Assembly: GCA_020058965.1 (NCBI GenBank)
Contig: JAGVCY010000208.1
Coordinates: forward strand, 1-8,416
Reading direction: 5' to 3'
Length of the DNA: 8,416 nucleotides
From: Candidatus Omnitrophota bacterium
GTDB lineage: Bacteria > Omnitrophota > Gorgyraeia > 2-02-FULL-51-18 > JAGOUK01
Shown here: positions 7,596 through 8,416 of the stretch, piece after piece
How the letters are laid out: each line of letters begins with the position of its first letter
How positions within the stretch are numbered: the stretch's first letter is position 1
Program-made: the position numbers and the translations under genes
The notes under the pieces: generated by a model
What the model saw: only the letters and a program-made list of their open reading frames with translations
What the model was told of the DNA's origin: nothing
Database searches by the model: none

Positions 7596-8102
7596 ATGTT
7601 TTTTCCCGAAGATGCCGACGGTCAGCCCAAGCCCAACCTCAAAGAACACTTCATGCGCGAGGCGCTCCGCCAGGCCCAGCGTGCGATCGAGAAGGATGAA
7701 GTCCCGATCGGCGTCGTGATCATTCACAAAAACCGCATTATCGCCAAGGCCTTCAATCAGACCCTTTTGCTCAAAGACCCCACCGCTCACGCCGAAATGA
7801 TCGCCATCACTCAAGCCGCCGAACATCTCCAGCATTCGAGCGGACGCCTGCTCGAAACGGAACTTTATGTCACGGTTGAACCCTGCCCGATGTGCATGGG
7901 CGCCATCATCCAGGCGCGTATCCCCAAGGTTTTTTACGGCGCGGCGAATGAAAAATACGGCGCCTGCGGTTCCGTCGTCGACCTGCTCAAGGCCGGCCGC
8001 TGGAACCACACCGTCCAGGTCGAAAAAGGCGTCCTTGCCGCCGAAGCGGCCGCGCTCATGCAGGGTTTTTTCCGTTCCAAGCGCGCAAAACTAGCCGAGT
8101 AG
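7596..8102 (+). CDS. tadA: tRNA-specific adenosine deaminase TadA
   Basis: This encodes 168 residues, the usual size for TadA. The enzyme deaminates adenosine 34 of tRNA-Arg(ACG) to inosine in the cytoplasm, so that one tRNA reads CGU, CGC and CGA. The zinc and catalytic motifs are intact: TAHAEM with zinc ligand His65 and proton-shuttle Glu67, and PCPMCMGAI with zinc ligands Cys97 and Cys100. Other family signatures are EVPIGVV near 35-41, YGACGSVVDLL near 121-131, and the C-terminal GVLAAEAAALMQGFFRSKR. The start at 7596 is chosen because KEHFMREALRQAQRA then aligns with the E. coli N-terminal helix, and AAAGG at 7584-7588 is a plausible Shine-Dalgarno site. The frame stays open upstream into the radical SAM gene, but that part is not TadA-like. 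It begins ten bases after the radical SAM stop, so translational coupling or an operon is likely. Confidence 0.96.
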   Translation: MFFPEDADGQPKPNLKEHFMREALRQAQRAIEKDEVPIGVVIIHKNRIIAKAFNQTLLLKDPTAHAEMIAITQAAEHLQHSSGRLLETELYVTVEPCPMCMGAIIQARIPKVFYGAANEKYGACGSVVDLLKAGRWNHTVQVEKGVLAAEAAALMQGFFRSKRAKLAE

Positions 8103-8182
8103 ATCCTCGCGCGGTTAAAATGCCCTGCCAAATGACCGCAAGGGGACCTTTGGAAAATGCTCGTAAGGGTGGCCGCGCCTGA

Positions 8183-8188
8183 TATAAT
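8183..8188 (+). promoter_or_regulatory. Probable -10 box of the tRNA-Ser gene
   Basis: A perfect TATAAT lies 28 bases before the mature 5' end of the tRNA. It would give a start near 8195 and a short AT-rich leader of about 22 bases for RNase P to remove. No good -35 hexamer is found at 16-18 bases upstream; TTGGAA at 8150-8155 is about ten bases too far. The 114 bases between tadA and the tRNA contain no other feature I can support. Confidence 0.45.
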
Positions 8189-8216
8189 GGCGCTCCAAAA
8201 ATTTATTTTGATTTAT

Positions 8217-8308
8217 GGAGAGGTGGCCGAGTGGCTGAAGGCGCCGGTTTGCTAAACCGGTAAACGGGTTAAACCGTTTCCAGGGTTCAAATCCCTGCCT
8301 CTCCGCCA
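8217..8308 (+). tRNA. tRNA-Ser (anticodon GCU)
   Basis: This is a complete class II tRNA. The acceptor stem pairs GGAGAGG (8217-8223) with CCTCTCC (8298-8304), followed by discriminator G and an encoded CCA (8306-8308). The D stem is GCC/GGC with a GAGTGGCTGAA loop. The anticodon arm is CCGGT-TTGCTAA-ACCGG with anticodon GCT at 8251-8253, reading the serine codons AGU and AGC. The long variable arm, AAACGG/CCGTTT, is diagnostic for tRNA-Ser. The T arm is CAGGG-TTCAAAT-CCCTG at 8281-8297. All stems pair without mismatch, so the tRNA looks functional. It lies downstream of tadA but probably has its own promoter. Confidence 0.97.
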
Positions 8309-8415
8309 TCTTTCGCTGAAAAAGTCGCGTCTGCGTCGTTGCTCGTCACTCGGGGACACGAAGAGTCCTCCTCGTTCCTCGCGCCTAGCATACGCGCCTT
8401 TTTGAGCGAAAGATG
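8307..8415. repeat. Imperfect inverted-repeat element abutting the tRNA 3' end
   Basis: The outer arms at 8307-8334 and 8388-8415 are complementary at 25 of 28 positions, starting CATCTTTCGCT and ending AGCGAAAGATG. The interior holds a small hairpin, GGGGAC (8352-8357) with GTCCTC (8365-8370), and a near-direct repeat, CTCGTCACTCG (8342-8352) and CTCGTTCCTCG (8371-8381). No coding potential is evident. The left arm uses the last two bases of the tRNA CCA. The size and symmetry fit a MITE or other palindromic dispersed repeat. A T-run in the right arm (8399-8403) could also let the structure end tRNA transcription. Only one copy is visible, so mobility is not shown. Confidence 0.6.
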
Positions 8416-8416
8416 A

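Noticed and set aside
8103..8216. Possible small RNA (such as SRP RNA) between tadA and the tRNA
   Set aside because: No SRP core motif or stable long stem is visible; only the -10 box can be supported.
8115..8309. Minus-strand open frame across the tRNA
   Set aside because: It runs through a perfectly paired tRNA-Ser gene and shows no protein features.

Overview
All genes in this window lie on the + strand of a bacterial chromosome that is moderately GC-rich by eye. The taxon cannot be fixed from sequence alone. A very long cytoplasmic multidomain protein punctuated by a repeated '(G/A)-A-R-(L/M)-A' motif reminds me of giant proteins of Candidatus Omnitrophota (former OP3, PVC superphylum). 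That is a tentative inference from memory, not a search result.

Region 1 (start to 5774) is one uninterrupted coding region. The frame is already open at the left edge, so the N-terminus lies outside the window. At least 1,923 residues are encoded here, with no recognisable signal peptide in the visible part. Two parts can be assigned to known folds: a class I SAM-dependent methyltransferase domain near the middle, and an HPr-like (PTS phosphocarrier) domain that keeps the histidine but has lost the usual arginine. The rest is several hundred residues of unrecognised, mostly helical sequence. Six short (G/A)AR(L/M)(A/T) motifs lie in linker-like sequence, several exactly at domain edges. Five share the near-identical DNA core GCGCGG(T/A)TGGC. 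This polyprotein-like layout is the most unusual thing in the window.

Region 2 (5775-5897) is a 123-base gap with a possible -10 box just before the next start codon. Region 3 (5898-8102) is a compact, probably co-transcribed set. It holds a small exported TPR-like protein, a radical SAM enzyme of unknown substrate, and TadA, the tRNA adenosine deaminase that makes inosine at the wobble position.

Region 4 (8103-8416) holds a -10-like promoter, a complete tRNA-Ser(GCU) with encoded CCA, and an imperfect inverted-repeat element of about 109 bases. The element begins on the last two bases of the tRNA CCA end and stops one base before the window ends. It could be a MITE-like or REP-like dispersed repeat, or serve as the tRNA terminator. 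TadA and the tRNA gene are both part of the decoding machinery. I see no functional link between that cluster and the giant protein beyond adjacency.
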